DNA of 21,388 bases, taken from positions 255,582 through 276,969 of the forward strand of contig BFEA01000058.1 in the NCBI GenBank assembly GCA_003427395.1. The letters run 5' to 3'. The translations under genes and the position numbers were made by a program. Positions 1 through 11,000 of this stretch are shown in pieces. Each line of letters begins with the position of its first letter. The stretch's first letter is position 1. Source of the DNA: Chara braunii (lineage: Eukaryota; Streptophyta; Charophyceae; Charales; Characeae). The notes under the pieces were generated by a model, which worked only from the letters and a program-made list of their open reading frames with translations, was not told the DNA's origin and did no database searches.

Positions 1-355
1 AAAAAAAAAAAAAAAAAAAAGAGAAGAAAAGAAAACAAGGGAGATTTAATGAAGCCGCAAACCCACACAAAATGGAGAGAACCACACAAAAAAGTGACAC
101 AATTCTACATGTCCTGCATGACTACAACCGCAAAGCGAAACCAAAATACAAATACATACACTACAAACTGGCAAGTTCAGCTACAAAACATGCATACCAG
201 GTATTGGAAGACCAAATACTCAACTAAGTACAAAAAAGGTACCCAGTACTGCCCACCCAACCAAAGGATCAACGATAGAAATTCCACTTCAATCGCTTGA
301 CCACTCACTCGCACTCACAAGAATTCCCCCAACAAACTGGAAACAGGGGTATCGA

Positions 356-585
356 GTCGCTATCAACCCAGCGGGCAAAAGATGCATGTAGCGGCAAAAA
401 CCCTGAGACCACAAGAGTGCCAAGGGAAAATACAGGTACACTTCGTGCAAATGGGGGGAAAGATGATGGAGTCGCTATCGACCCAGCGGACAAAAGATGC
501 ATGCAGCGGCAAAAACCCCGAGACCACAAGAGTGCCAATGGAAAATACAGGTACACTTCGTGCAAATGGGGGGAAAGATGATGGA
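356..585. repeat. 115-bp tandem duplication
   Basis: Copies at 356-470 and 471-585 differ at only a few positions. Each starts GTCGCTATC and contains AAAAGATGCATG and GGTACACTTCGTGCAAATGG. Confidence 0.95.
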
Positions 586-639
586 GTGCATACGCAAATG
601 ACAAATAACGAAATAGACGAGCTGGTACTGGCCTGGCAG

Positions 640-741
640 ATCAATCTAAAAAATGCAGAAAAGGGGTAGCTGCCGACCAGACAAATGAGAATCAATCTAA
701 AAAATGCAGAAAAGGGGTAGCTGCCGACCGGACAAATGAGA
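640..741. repeat. 51-bp tandem duplication
   Basis: Copies at 640-690 and 691-741 differ at one base in the shared GCTGCCGACC[A/G]GAC. Confidence 0.95.
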
Positions 742-1258
742 CAACCAACATACAGGTCCATTCCATGAGCTATCCACTGCAAAGACAGCAAAGCCGAAAA
801 ACAAGTATATACACCCGGTGGGCCAGTGGACAAAAAGATACTACATAGTGGCTGTTCAAGCACGCACCAGCATAAGGGCACATCATTATCTCCTAATCTA
901 CTGTTATGCACGACACTTCTGAACGGCTCAAACCACTTGACATTTCCCCTGGTGGGGTTTGTTTTTCAACGCTACCCCACCCAAAACAGTCACAAAGAGA
1001 TAGAGTATGATGAATAGAGAGAAATAAAAGAGATTTTTGTGATCCTTTGTCCTCATATGGCACCCCTTAAATTCTAATTACAGCAAAACTATAAAACCGG
1101 TTTGGGGGTGGCAATTTTCAGCCAGGGACATGTTTCCCATCCAGTGCGAATAAGAATGGCAGAAGTCAGACAGGCACATAAGAACTGAGGCATCCTTGTG
1201 CACGGCCGCAAAATTCACAGGACCCTCTCCCGGACTGGTGGTTTGGCAGCGGATTTCA

Positions 1259-1369
1259 CTACCGTCTTCACCTGAATATAACGCCCGGTCATTATAGCTG
1301 TATTTGGCACAACTCTCAGCCCAGATACGGCGATACTTACCGGGCGCTCTATTCGGGTGAAGACGGTAG
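1259..1369. repeat. 111-bp foldback element, copy A
   Basis: The element is an imperfect palindrome. The left arm (1259 to about 1303) starts CTACCGTCTTCACCTGAATA. The right arm (about 1323-1369), read in reverse, is CTACCGTCTTCACCCGAATA. Arms of about 45 bp enclose a loop of about 20. A second copy of identical length lies at 5740-5850. Structure and dispersal suggest a MITE or foldback family. No clean target-site duplication is visible. Confidence 0.8.
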
Positions 1370-1821
1370 CTCAAATACTGCCATACACCATCGCTCCTTC
1401 AGCAGAAGTTCAGAATTAATTCACACAGGACAGAGAGGCATTATGCTTTCACGCACAACTTTGCGATGACAAGAGAGAGTGGCAAGATCAGAGAGTAGGG
1501 GAGAAGTATGCATGTGTTTCTTCTGCCTCTTTGCACACGATGATCTTCAGCTGGTAGGACACGGGCACGAGGCAAGCAGCCAACGAGACACACCTCCAGG
1601 CCAACATGATGCAAAGCGTATGACGCAATGGCGGCATGAGCCTCACGACAGATTGAACCTTCAAGGAAGGTGAGAATGGTACATGCCGGGAGAGACTAGA
1701 CCCAGGATGACAGGGGATACCGGAGACAAGGTGCCGGCCCGGCCCTCGACAGGAGGAGCCAGAACAGAAGAGCCTCCTAAAATAGGATTCGTCAACGCTA
1801 ACGCAGCTAAATCCGCCATAT

Positions 1822-1849
1822 ATTTTTAAAATTTAAAATTTAAAATTTT
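1822..1849. repeat. AT-rich near-palindromic run
   Basis: TTTTTAAAATTTAAAATTT and following bases form three overlapping TTTAAAA units that are self-complementary. Confidence 0.8.
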
Positions 1850-2000
1850 CAAACCGTTTTAGCGCAAAGCTAAAACTATTCCAAATTTCCAAAATGCATT
1901 AACGGTCATTACCACACTCGCCGCCGAGTCTTTGACGGGAATGCCCAATTCCGCTTTGTTGAGGGTCCGAGAGATGAACGAGAGGGGCGGTGACTCCCTG

Positions 2001-2142
2001 GGAGATCTGCTCCTCCCGAAGGGTCCGTGCTCAGCTTTGATTCCTGGTAGCAACGGTTTTCTGGCAACCTGCCCAGGCCGACAGATCGCCTGGAGAGTCA
2101 CCCCTTCGGGAGATCTGCTCCTCCTGAAGGGTCCGTGCTCAG
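2001..2142. repeat. 34-bp direct repeat at 108-bp spacing
   Basis: GGAGATCTGCTCCTCC... at 2001-2034 and 2109-2142 has one mismatch. The 74 bp between is not clearly repeated. Confidence 0.9.
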
Positions 2143-2312
2143 GTTCGAAGGTTCCGAGTCTGATACTTGAGCAGAAGCGTCTTTGGGCCCGTGGTTGAAC
2201 TACTGAGGCTGTCCCAGAGTCCCAGATCATGGATAGGTCTCTTTCTTTTGCTGTCTTTTCTCATTCAATTCATTTTTGCTTCTGGAAGGCATGCGTAGGC
2301 ATCATGGGATAC

Positions 2313-2429
2313 CGGAGCCGGTTTTGCAGCACAAGGCAAAGATGGCTAGCGGCCCCAGTACTCCGGGTTTCTGTGGAGGTTCCCCGGCCTCCATGGTATT
2401 CAAGCAAAGAAGCTGCAAACTTGCCCAAG
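2313..2429 (-). other. possible next exon of the DUF936 gene (tentative)
   Basis: The minus-strand segment is open, starts with the single base needed after exon I and would read GLGKFAASLLEYHGG after the join. It ends at a possible donor CTCCG|GTATCC. FAASL sits where the family has a Phe/Tyr-Ala-Glu-Leu. Against it, the acceptor GCGGGGAG is poor and is preceded by a G-run instead of pyrimidines. The remaining residues do not clearly match the family. Confidence 0.2.
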
Positions 2430-2449
2430 CTCCCCGCAACCACCCCCTG

Positions 2450-2451
2450 CC

Positions 2452-2482
<31 letters not shown>

Positions 2483-2486
2483 AAAA
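2450..2486. repeat. C23 run followed by A14 run
   Basis: A pure C run (2450-2472) is followed directly by a pure A run (2473-2486). In the gene's orientation it lies about 35 bp downstream of the exon I donor. Confidence 0.9.
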
Positions 2487-2521
2487 CGTAAAAGACAGAA
2501 AAAAGGAAGCAGTATGCATAC

Positions 2522-2613
2522 CCTAAAGCATCAAGTACAGAGTTGGCCGCCGCAGCTTCCTCCAACGCTGTTGTGGCAGCACCTACTGCTTCATCCCGAC
2601 GCTGAAGAACATC
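2522..2613 (-). CDS. DUF936 gene exon I (C-terminal helix, RRDEA block)
   Basis: The exon is 92 nt, phase 0 at the start and phase 2 at the end. The acceptor is CTCCTCCCATGAACAG|GAT and the donor TTAGG|GTATGC. It encodes [20 protein letters not shown] followed by [11 protein letters not shown]. Family members read LGKEVLRRRDAA-x-x-AA-x-EALQEA-x-A-x-E-x-x-L here, so this continues the LGQ that ends exon H. The next exon, which should carry the rest of the domain, was not identified with confidence. Confidence 0.85.
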
Positions 2614-4974
2614 CTGTTCATGGGAGGAGCAGTTAAATTAATGTCAAGTCTTCAGACGCTCTGAGGTATGCCAATCCACCCACTAGAACTGAAATGATTA
2701 AGGCAAGACAAAGATTAGCATGGCCTTTCTACGATACAAGCCCTCCCGACCATCGATTGGGAAGCACATGCGCACTTTCAGGCGCACGCAGGTGCACGGC
2801 TCTGCCAGTGCTTTGCCAACAAGCATGCGTGTGTGATTAAATGGCACATGTGTTGTTTAAGCAAAATGACCAAATGCCCATCCCGAAACCTGTCCTTATC
2901 CTCCCTCAGAATTCAAACAAGGGCACGGACTGTGTGCGATCAAATTACACATGTATGTATGTACATGTATGTATGTACATGTGTCCATGGATGAGACAGA
3001 GAGCAAGGGGGCGGAAGAAGGTGAACAAGTCTCACTGGTATGGCAGCTCACAATGCTCAGGCAGTCTGTTAGGGAACTTGGGGGTGCAAGTGTGCTGCCC
3101 AACCTACCGTTCCACCATCAAAGTCCTGCCCATGGTAGGGCTGTAACAGGGCCTGCAGAACAGTCAAACGCTGTAAAAGGACCACCATCCACTTGTGGCT
3201 GCACTTGTGGCTGCATTTCCTCTTCCAGACACCCCCAACCATTCTTCTTTTGTGACAGGTTTGAGAATTGAACAAGCCGGACCCGGGTACTTAGAAGCTA
3301 TCGAGAGTTTTTCCTTGAGAGTTAGGCCAGGGCTCTTCCCGTAAGGGCTGGAGTTCTAGGTGGCGGCAATAGTTTAATTTCCAAGTGGACGGAACCTAAG
3401 ACATGAGTGTAACCCAGGCATGCAACCTTTTCTAGGCAAAGGTACCTCAGCACGCATTGAACCGAGAGCACCTATGAGTGCAACACCCAGGCAGCGCAAC
3501 AATTTTAGCTAATCAAAAGGGACATTGAGTCGCAACGTTTTTAAGCCACCAGTCACGCCACTCCCCTTTTGCCCAACCCGGTTTTCAGCTGCGCGCCAAA
3601 AGAACACTCCAGTTCCAACTCCATAACAAGAGAAAGCGCGCAGAGGACCGGGTCAAGAAACTCGGCATCCTTCCCTTGGAAACTCCAATCATCGACCCAA
3701 TCAGATGGCTCAGCATCGATCCAATGAGTGACAAGATGCTGGTTCCATCAGCAACGAGGGGTAATTTGCTCCCTACCGCACACAGACAGAAAATAAAGCA
3801 GTTGCTCGTCCGATCATCACCGCAATCCACCTACAGACAAAAGCCCCATGTCAGAAGTAGGGCATGGTTCAACTTGTGCTATGTTTATGCTTGCAAAGTA
3901 CAAGCCTGGGCCCAATAACAGCCAGGTTCATGCTTGCCTAGCATGAACATTGCACCACTAGGACCTGGCCCATGCTGATTGTTTTTTAGGCTCGGTGATT
4001 GGACAACAGTCCCAGCCATCGTTCTGACAGAAACCAGCAGGGTCAATTAACACAACACAAGCGAAGCGATTTCTATGGTGGTCGACGTTATTCAGCCCAT
4101 CCTGTTCCCAGCCCTTTTGAACACTCGACATAGCTTCAGAGATCCACTTGTACATTTCCACACAGTCGTGTCAATCAACTCACTATCGGGTCAGTTTGCA
4201 TATTCCTCATCGTAAAACTGACCAACTCCACTCTCAAAGAGAACTTTCAACGGGGATTGGGAGTCGTAGATGCGGGTGTGATTTGCATTAAACTTGATTA
4301 AAGCAACGAAATCGGCATCAGTGGGGACGAAGAGTAATCATCTTGGAGGATAGACTGACCTGTCCTAAAGCAACCAGATTCGGAGGCAGGTTTTCCCACC
4401 TAATGTTCACATCCATTCCTTTCGGAGTCACTGCCCCTGTTTGCCTGCTCCCTAAATTGGTCATGCTCGCAGTAGACAAGGGCGACAAAGGCCTGCTCTG
4501 ACCGAAGGATTGACTCTTCTTGAGATTTCCAAGTTCAAGAGACGTTCTGATGGGCAAGCTTGCCACTTCATCTATCTTCAGCTTTGACACCCGGAAATCA
4601 CCGTCGCTCATCCTCCTCCTGTTGTGGACCTGGAAAAATTACACGTTTACATACGGGGCCCGTCAGCAAAGATGCAACACACTACGTCTCCCCTCACACA
4701 CAACAAGCTCAGAGAGCCAAGATGGACTGTCAGCAGCAAACACTACAGGGATATTCCTCTCCGAGATTGCTCTTCCGTAACAAGCAATGGGAAACGCAGA
4801 AGAAGACGGAAGGTAAGAAATGAGCACACACAAACATAACAGAGACATACACACACACGCAATGAAAGAGAGAGTTCGGGGCTTTTTGAAACACACACAC
4901 ACACAAATGGACGCACATACACACACGGGCACACACGCACACACACCCACACCCACACACGCACACACACCCAC

Positions 4975-5014
<40 letters not shown>

Positions 5015-8000
5015 ATATACACACATGGGCACACATACACACGGGCACACATGGGCACACATACACACGAGCACACACACATATGGACAGCGGATGCCTT
5101 GTGAATAATATCGGCAAAGTCAATGTTGAATTCCCATCCAGAGGTTTGGATGCATGTCTAATTTTCAGTCTAACCATTTACCAGTATATAATATACACCC
5201 AACATCAGGCTGAGGTGTATGCCAGTCTGGAGGGACAGTGGTGCTGCAAGAAAAGTGGCCAAGAGACCGATATATGAAATGTGCTAGTGGCAAAGACATA
5301 CCAGAAAAAAAGTACCTGGCCGCAAGGGAAAGGTGCAGGGCCCAGTTCCTATCAAAGCATAGAGATCTGCCAATACATTGGTATGTGTAGCCACTTTTTT
5401 TTTTTTTTTTTTTTTACAAACCAACTTCACATTTCATTAAGCAGAAAGAGCTGGAGGCCCGGAATAGCAGTACTGGTTTCTGGATTCGAAAAACATAAAT
5501 CTTTTTTTCCGACACCCAGCCCAGACATCCGGACCCGACTGTCCGGATCGGGATCCCGACGTCCGGTTGGCAACCATGCTCCACATGCTTGTTTTTTTTT
5601 TTTGGAGAAAAAAGAAACAGCTTGGCCCAGCTCCTCCTATTCTGGGGAGCGTCAGCCCGGTTCCTATTCCACCGGCAAGTCAAGAATTTACATGGATAGA
5701 CATGAACTACTTCATCGAGGCATGTCGTCTCGCTGGACACTACAGTCTTTCCCGAATACAACGTACGGTCATCATAGGTGAAATTTGGGATATCTTTCAG
5801 TCTAAATACAGTTATAATGACCGTACGCTGTATTCGGGCGAAGAAGGTAGACCTTGCACCAGAGCCCACAATCATTGTTTATACTACTTTATAGTAGTTT
5901 ATACTACTTTCGTCTGAGAAAGAACAAGTTGCAAGTAGCTTTCTCATGCCCCACTACTGTCCATCTAAAGCTGAAACCAAAAGAGATGAAAAAATAAAAG
6001 GATAGCCAGGGCATTCTATGCGCATCTATACGAATCGAAGACACCCTCACCCCCGACCACAGCGAACTTAGCAGCCCGCAACCTTATGCTATCTTACCTT
6101 GACAAGACGATCTCGACAACCCAAGCGGAAGGCTTGGACAATCCCCTAACCCTAGCCGAGATACACATAACCCTGAACCAGATGGGAAATGACAAAGCCC
6201 TGGGCATCGATGGCCACTCTAAAGCATTTTGGAGCTGCTTCTCGCCGATCCTAGGAAAAGACCTACTCGACTTGTTCAGCAACAGCATGCTAAAAAAGGA
6301 GGCCCAGGCAATGATCTGAGCACCAGTGTGGTTTCATTGCTTTATAAGAAGGGAGGAGACAAAGAAGATCTAAAGAACTACAGACCAATTTCACTACTCA
6401 CCACACCCTCCAAAACCCTCGCTAAGGCTCTTGCGAACAGAATCACAAAACTAACGAACAAATGCTTTCACATCGACAAAGCAGGCTTCATCCCGGGCCC
6501 GTACATACTGGACAACGTGATGACGCTGAACGAGGCAGCAAAAAAGATCATGGAAAATGAATGAAGGCTGCAATCTTGTTTTTCGACTTCAAAAAGGCCT
6601 ACGGCCAAGCCAATTGGGAGTTTCTCCACGCTTGCATGGAGAAAACGGGGGTTGGCCCAAACTTCAAAAATTGGGTGAAAGTCCTTTACTCAGACGCCAC
6701 AGGCAGGGTCCAGGTCAACAGGATCCTATCAGACACCTACCCGATATCTAGATCGGTCAGACAAGGCGACCCATTGGCTCCGCCCATATTCCTCTTCATT
6801 ATGGAAGCCATAGATTCCTTCCTTCGAAAAGACCCATCCATCGACCACCTCACTGAACACAATTTCAACCCGTTACACGACTTCGCCCTACCCACTGCAC
6901 TTATGTTCGCTGACGACCTCACTGTCCTCATTCGCACCCAAGCCCTAGTAAGAGCAATGGAAGCCTTCAGACGGGCATCAGAAATGAAGGTCAACTGGGG
7001 CAAAACTGAAGGCTGGTGGCTAGCAGACGGTACCCCTCCCCAACCATCCGACACCGCCACACCCATGTCATGGACGACGGGAGAGCAAGCATTACGCTTC
7101 CTGGGCATCATGGTCAACAAGGAAGGAGTATGGCCAGAAATGGGCCAGGAGTCCAGGACTTAATTGCCAGGGCAATCACCCGCTTGGCCCGATGCAAAAA
7201 CGCTCAGGCCTCACTAATCAGACGAGCCCTTTTAATTAACGCGGCAATCTTCTCCACACTGAGGTACATGGCATCCATCTGGTCTCCCCCGGTGACGACA
7301 TCAAAACGTTAAAAAACAGGGTGAGATGCTACCTGTGGACAGGAGATCCCAACAGGACCACGTGTATCAACATGGTAGCCTGGAACCACATTACGCGGAA
7401 ACCACAGGAAGGGGGGCTTGGGTTAATCGACCCCAAACAGGAGTCCATAGCACTGCAGATGAAATGGATTATCAAGATCCTGATCAGACAATCCCTCCCC
7501 TGGACCCAGATGGCTCTAGACAGCATCAGAAACCTGGCGCCCATAAACTCCCCCCCAAACATGAGAGGGTTCTACTGGCTCAAGGTGAAGGACTGGGCAA
7601 TCAAATCAGGCAGACCTCGCAGGATAAACCCTACAGAGTTCATGACAACCCCCACTCAAACAGCCATCTCATACTGGAGTCCTACCATCACAGCCTGGCG
7701 TAAAATGATGCCAAGTAACCATGGTTCACCTGAAAACAGAGTAGAGGTCCTGAGACAACCTCTCTTCTGCAACCCTTTGATCACCGACCCTGGCGGAGGG
7801 ACATGGGCACTACCCACAAAAGACCGAAGATGGCTATCCTGGGTCGAAAAAGGCATATGGCAGGTGAAACACATCTGGGCAGAGGACCAAGGACGATGGG
7901 CTACCGAACAGGAGCTACAAAATGTCCTAAAAGAATGTCACTCCCTCGCTGAAAACCTAACGTTGATCCAGAAGAGTATACCAGTACAATGGCTCTCCCT

Positions 8001-11000
8001 CCTAAGGGAGGCCTTCTCATGCAAATCCGAGGACCGGTGCATACTCGTCTCCCAAACCCGCCCTACTAGAGCATATCGATTCGTCTCTCGAACCAACCCA
8101 CTCTGCTACCTATCTAAATTCTACTCGTACCCCATAGCTAATCACAGCCTGCAAGAGCTGGAAATCCAGAAGAAAGATCCCCAGTGCGACACACTAGAAA
8201 CCTTCCAGCTGAGAAAAGTGAGGGTTTCAAAGTCCAAACCCTGGAAAATCTTCCAACCGGACCTCAGCATGTCAGACCTCGAATTCCGACCTGAAAGAAT
8301 GGGTTTGGAAGAAGGGCAAATCCCGGAGAACGAGAACGATATTTGACTACGACGTCAAATTCGGTTATGAGCTGGGTCTGCAAACCACAGATCCGGACCC
8401 CAGACTCAATGGAAAGTGGAGGGAGATCCTGAATCTGGAACCCCCAGACCCCATTGCCATCCCTTGGACGAAGTACCTGTCCATCAGACCGGTTAGGATT
8501 TGAAGCATGCAGTGGCTCTTAGCACACGCATCGCTGCCGGTCAATCAATGGCTCCACAAGAGGAGGAAATATACGGACCCTGACAGCTCTGAGCTTTGCA
8601 GGCTATGCACAGACGGCATCCCGGAAGATGTACCCCACTGCCTACTATACTGTACGGAAGCAGCATGGATATGGAACAAGGTGCACGACCTATGGTCCCT
8701 CCTCTTCTCATCACCCCCTCCACCCGCAACTCCCCTGGACATCCTGCTCCTTTCCAACACTCTCAAAGGTGGCAAGGAGGTATGGTTTCACCTGCTCAGG
8801 AAGCAGGATCTATGGGTAATCTGGAAAAGGAGATGTATCAAGACGATCGAAGCAACTGAGGCGGCCAGAGAAGAAATGTGGGTACTACTGCTGGGAATGG
8901 CCGAGACTGAGATTCGAGCCAGATGGAGGGAGGCGACGTCAGCAACGAAAAGCAGACCAGAAAGGATGGCCATCAAGAGACGGGTCTTCATGAGAAACTG
9001 GCTTCTACAGGGAAAGATTGCAATTGTGACAGATAACAGATTGATTTGGAAGAAATGGCACAGCACACCTCCGACAAGGACGGTGAACCAGTGATGGGCA
9101 AACTGAGATTTCCATCCCAACAATACAGACAACTCGCCTTTTTTCTTGCATTATACGAATCAGCCGAGAGAGTCACAATAGATTCTGAGAGGAAAAGTGG
9201 CAGGGCAAGCTGACAGTCAATCCTCCAGATATGGAGCAATCAATGCTGGTCAGGGTTCCTTCGGCCAGACGGAAGGAAGCGTGAGAGTGTTCACCATGTA
9301 CCTCAATTTTTGAAATTGTCGGTGGAAAGGAATCGGACTTACGCTCCCCAGAATGGATATGGAGCCAGGACCATAAGGAACTGTTTTTTTTTTTTTTTCA
9401 AAGAAAAAAAAAAGGACATGGAACATCAGCAGGTAACTGGAGGGCATGCAGGGCCGCATTCAAGGGAAAGCAAACATACCGGGGTACAGGAGCGAAACAA
9501 TCCACGACTGTCAGTGGTCTTCTGCAGCCACTGGGTATCCACCAATTCATCGCCACCAAAGCTAGCAACACGCCGTCTGTCCCTGACCTTTGAAGACCCG
9601 AGCTGAGATTTTGGAAGAGACTCTGCATCCTTGAATGGACTAAACGCTGGACTATCGGTACTCACTCTCATGAGACCAGGAGACACCTTTGCACTGCTAC
9701 GAGGCTTTTGTCTCTGCAACTCCTCACTAGTGCTCGTCCCATAGGTCGAAAGGTAACGACCACCTTCATGGCAGTCCAGAACAGATTCAGGTCGCGACTG
9801 CAGGGGAGAACCACACGCAAACTCCTTTCGACAGTCTTCCTCTATGCAGATATCCGCAACCGTGATGAGATCATCACGTTCACTGTCGTCCGCTGGGCAT
9901 GTATTCTGGAGGCAAATCCCAAGCATGAAGGTGCAAATCCATAGGAGAAACAAACGTCAATGTCAAATACTCCGCGCCAAAAGTAAACGATGCAGGAATC
10001 ACGCATTACTTTAAAAGAAAAAAGAGAATGAAATGAAGACGGGCATGCATTATGAAGCATGTTTTCTGACTTTGCAGGAAAGAGCACCACAAAGACAATA
10101 CCTTTCTCGGCCTTTTGGTTACGATCAAGTGTTGCATCTATTCTTTTCAGTTTCATATCTGATCCATGGTCAATCGGGCCACATTATAAAAAAAAAAAAA
10201 AAAGCACTGCTACGACAAAGCCCAGCCAGTTGCTCACTCCTTTTGTGCATCCTAGGCACTGTGGCAGAGAATCGCGAAAGTAAATGCATAGGCGTGAAAC
10301 CAGAACCGTGCCTAAGGGCAGACTCAGAGCAGGACGTTCCAAGCAGTATCTGATGGAGAACCTGCCGAGGTCTGTTTGAGGTAAGCTCTACGTCAGTACA
10401 CCGTGCGTCTGTGTTCCTAGGTCCAAACATCACAAAGAACATGTTCTCAACATATGATAGACAGGAATGTTATCCTCGTCCTTGCTCGAACAATCGTGTA
10501 ACAATCGTGTAAGCTGCGCGTTCAGCTGCGCACGCTATGCTTGCAAGGGTCAGACGTTCCGTTGAATGCCGCCACAAGTTCCCTCAGTTCCCTCCTCCTG
10601 CTTTCTGTCGTCCCCGTTGGTACAAACTCGTATCGTTCAGATACTTAGTTATTACGCCGTTGCATCCACTTGGACGCGCTCACATCTCAAAGACCCTTCT
10701 ACAATCGAACTGACTGAAACCACATCGTTCATATACTTAACTATAATGCCATTGCATACACATCGACGTGCTCACATCTCATTGCAACAATCGAACTGAT
10801 TCCAGAGACATTCTCATCACACCGACTCATCACGCTTCCATTACGCAGACTCGTCGCGCAGACCGGATAACTCATCACACAGGTTTCGACAAGACGATCA
10901 GACCCGGCCCACAGACTGGAGGACTCAGCAGAGTGTCATCACACAGGTTTAGGCCAACCAAGAGGACCAAGACAGGTATGAAACCAACTCTCATTCCCCT

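Larger units (their letters stand above)
1..2312. other. repeat-rich 3' flank or further introns
   Basis: No supported gene lies here beyond the tentative exon to its right. It starts with an A20 run and holds the 115-bp and 51-bp duplications, foldback copy A, an AT-rich run and the 34-bp direct repeat. The C-terminal end of the DUF936 protein could lie here or left of the window. Confidence 0.5.
2614..4359 (-). other. intron H-I of the DUF936 gene
   Basis: 1746 nt, GTCAGT to GAACAG. It contains a short U6-like match (2684-2755), an ATGT-type repeat (2945-2983), a 9-bp-arm inverted repeat (3926-3948) and several open stretches, including one open on both strands at about 3560-3770. Confidence 0.65.
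5976..9094 (+). mobile_element. decayed non-LTR (LINE) retrotransposon, 5'-truncated
   Basis: The plus strand encodes a broken LINE reverse transcriptase ORF. In order it shows a fragment [12 protein letters not shown] (from 6005), [10 protein letters not shown] (about 6208), [11 protein letters not shown] (about 6368), [13 protein letters not shown] (6482), motif [14 protein letters not shown] (about 6576), motif [11 protein letters not shown] (about 6754), the catalytic FADD (about 6906), an NWGKTE and an FLGI motif. Downstream are a long connector and a C-terminal zinc-ribbon region CRLC...HCLLYC with AAWIW (about 8594-8680), typical of plant LINE ORF2. No apurinic endonuclease domain is present, so the 5' part is lost. 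The frame changes near 6290, 6555, 7145 and 7300 and between 8300 and 8342, and a TGA interrupts at 8501. No clear poly(A) tail follows 9094. The element sits in an intron of the DUF936 gene, antisense. Confidence 0.9.
4630..9479 (-). other. intron F-H of the DUF936 gene
   Basis: 4850 nt, GTATGT to TTCCAG. About two thirds is a degenerate LINE in antisense orientation. It also holds one foldback copy (5740-5850), two inverted copies of another dispersed repeat flanking the LINE, a poly(T) run and a CA-rich block 260 bp upstream of exon H. An open minus-strand stretch near 4660-4770 ([13 protein letters not shown]) is a possible extra exon but lacks clean borders. Confidence 0.65.

Noticed and set aside
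363-911. A 182-codon minus-strand frame
   Set aside because: It is made largely of the 115-bp and 51-bp duplications and shows no family similarity.
1333-1341. ATACTTACC, identical to the U1 snRNA 5' end
   Set aside because: It lies inside the right arm of foldback copy A and the following bases do not follow U1.
4663-5177. Cys/Val-rich minus-strand frames
   Set aside because: They are translations of the CA microsatellite.
9906-9953. A hydrophobic start ([12 protein letters not shown]) as a signal peptide for the exon F frame
   Set aside because: The stretch overlaps a good splice acceptor with a pyrimidine-rich tract, and the phase fits the upstream exon E, so it is read as intron.
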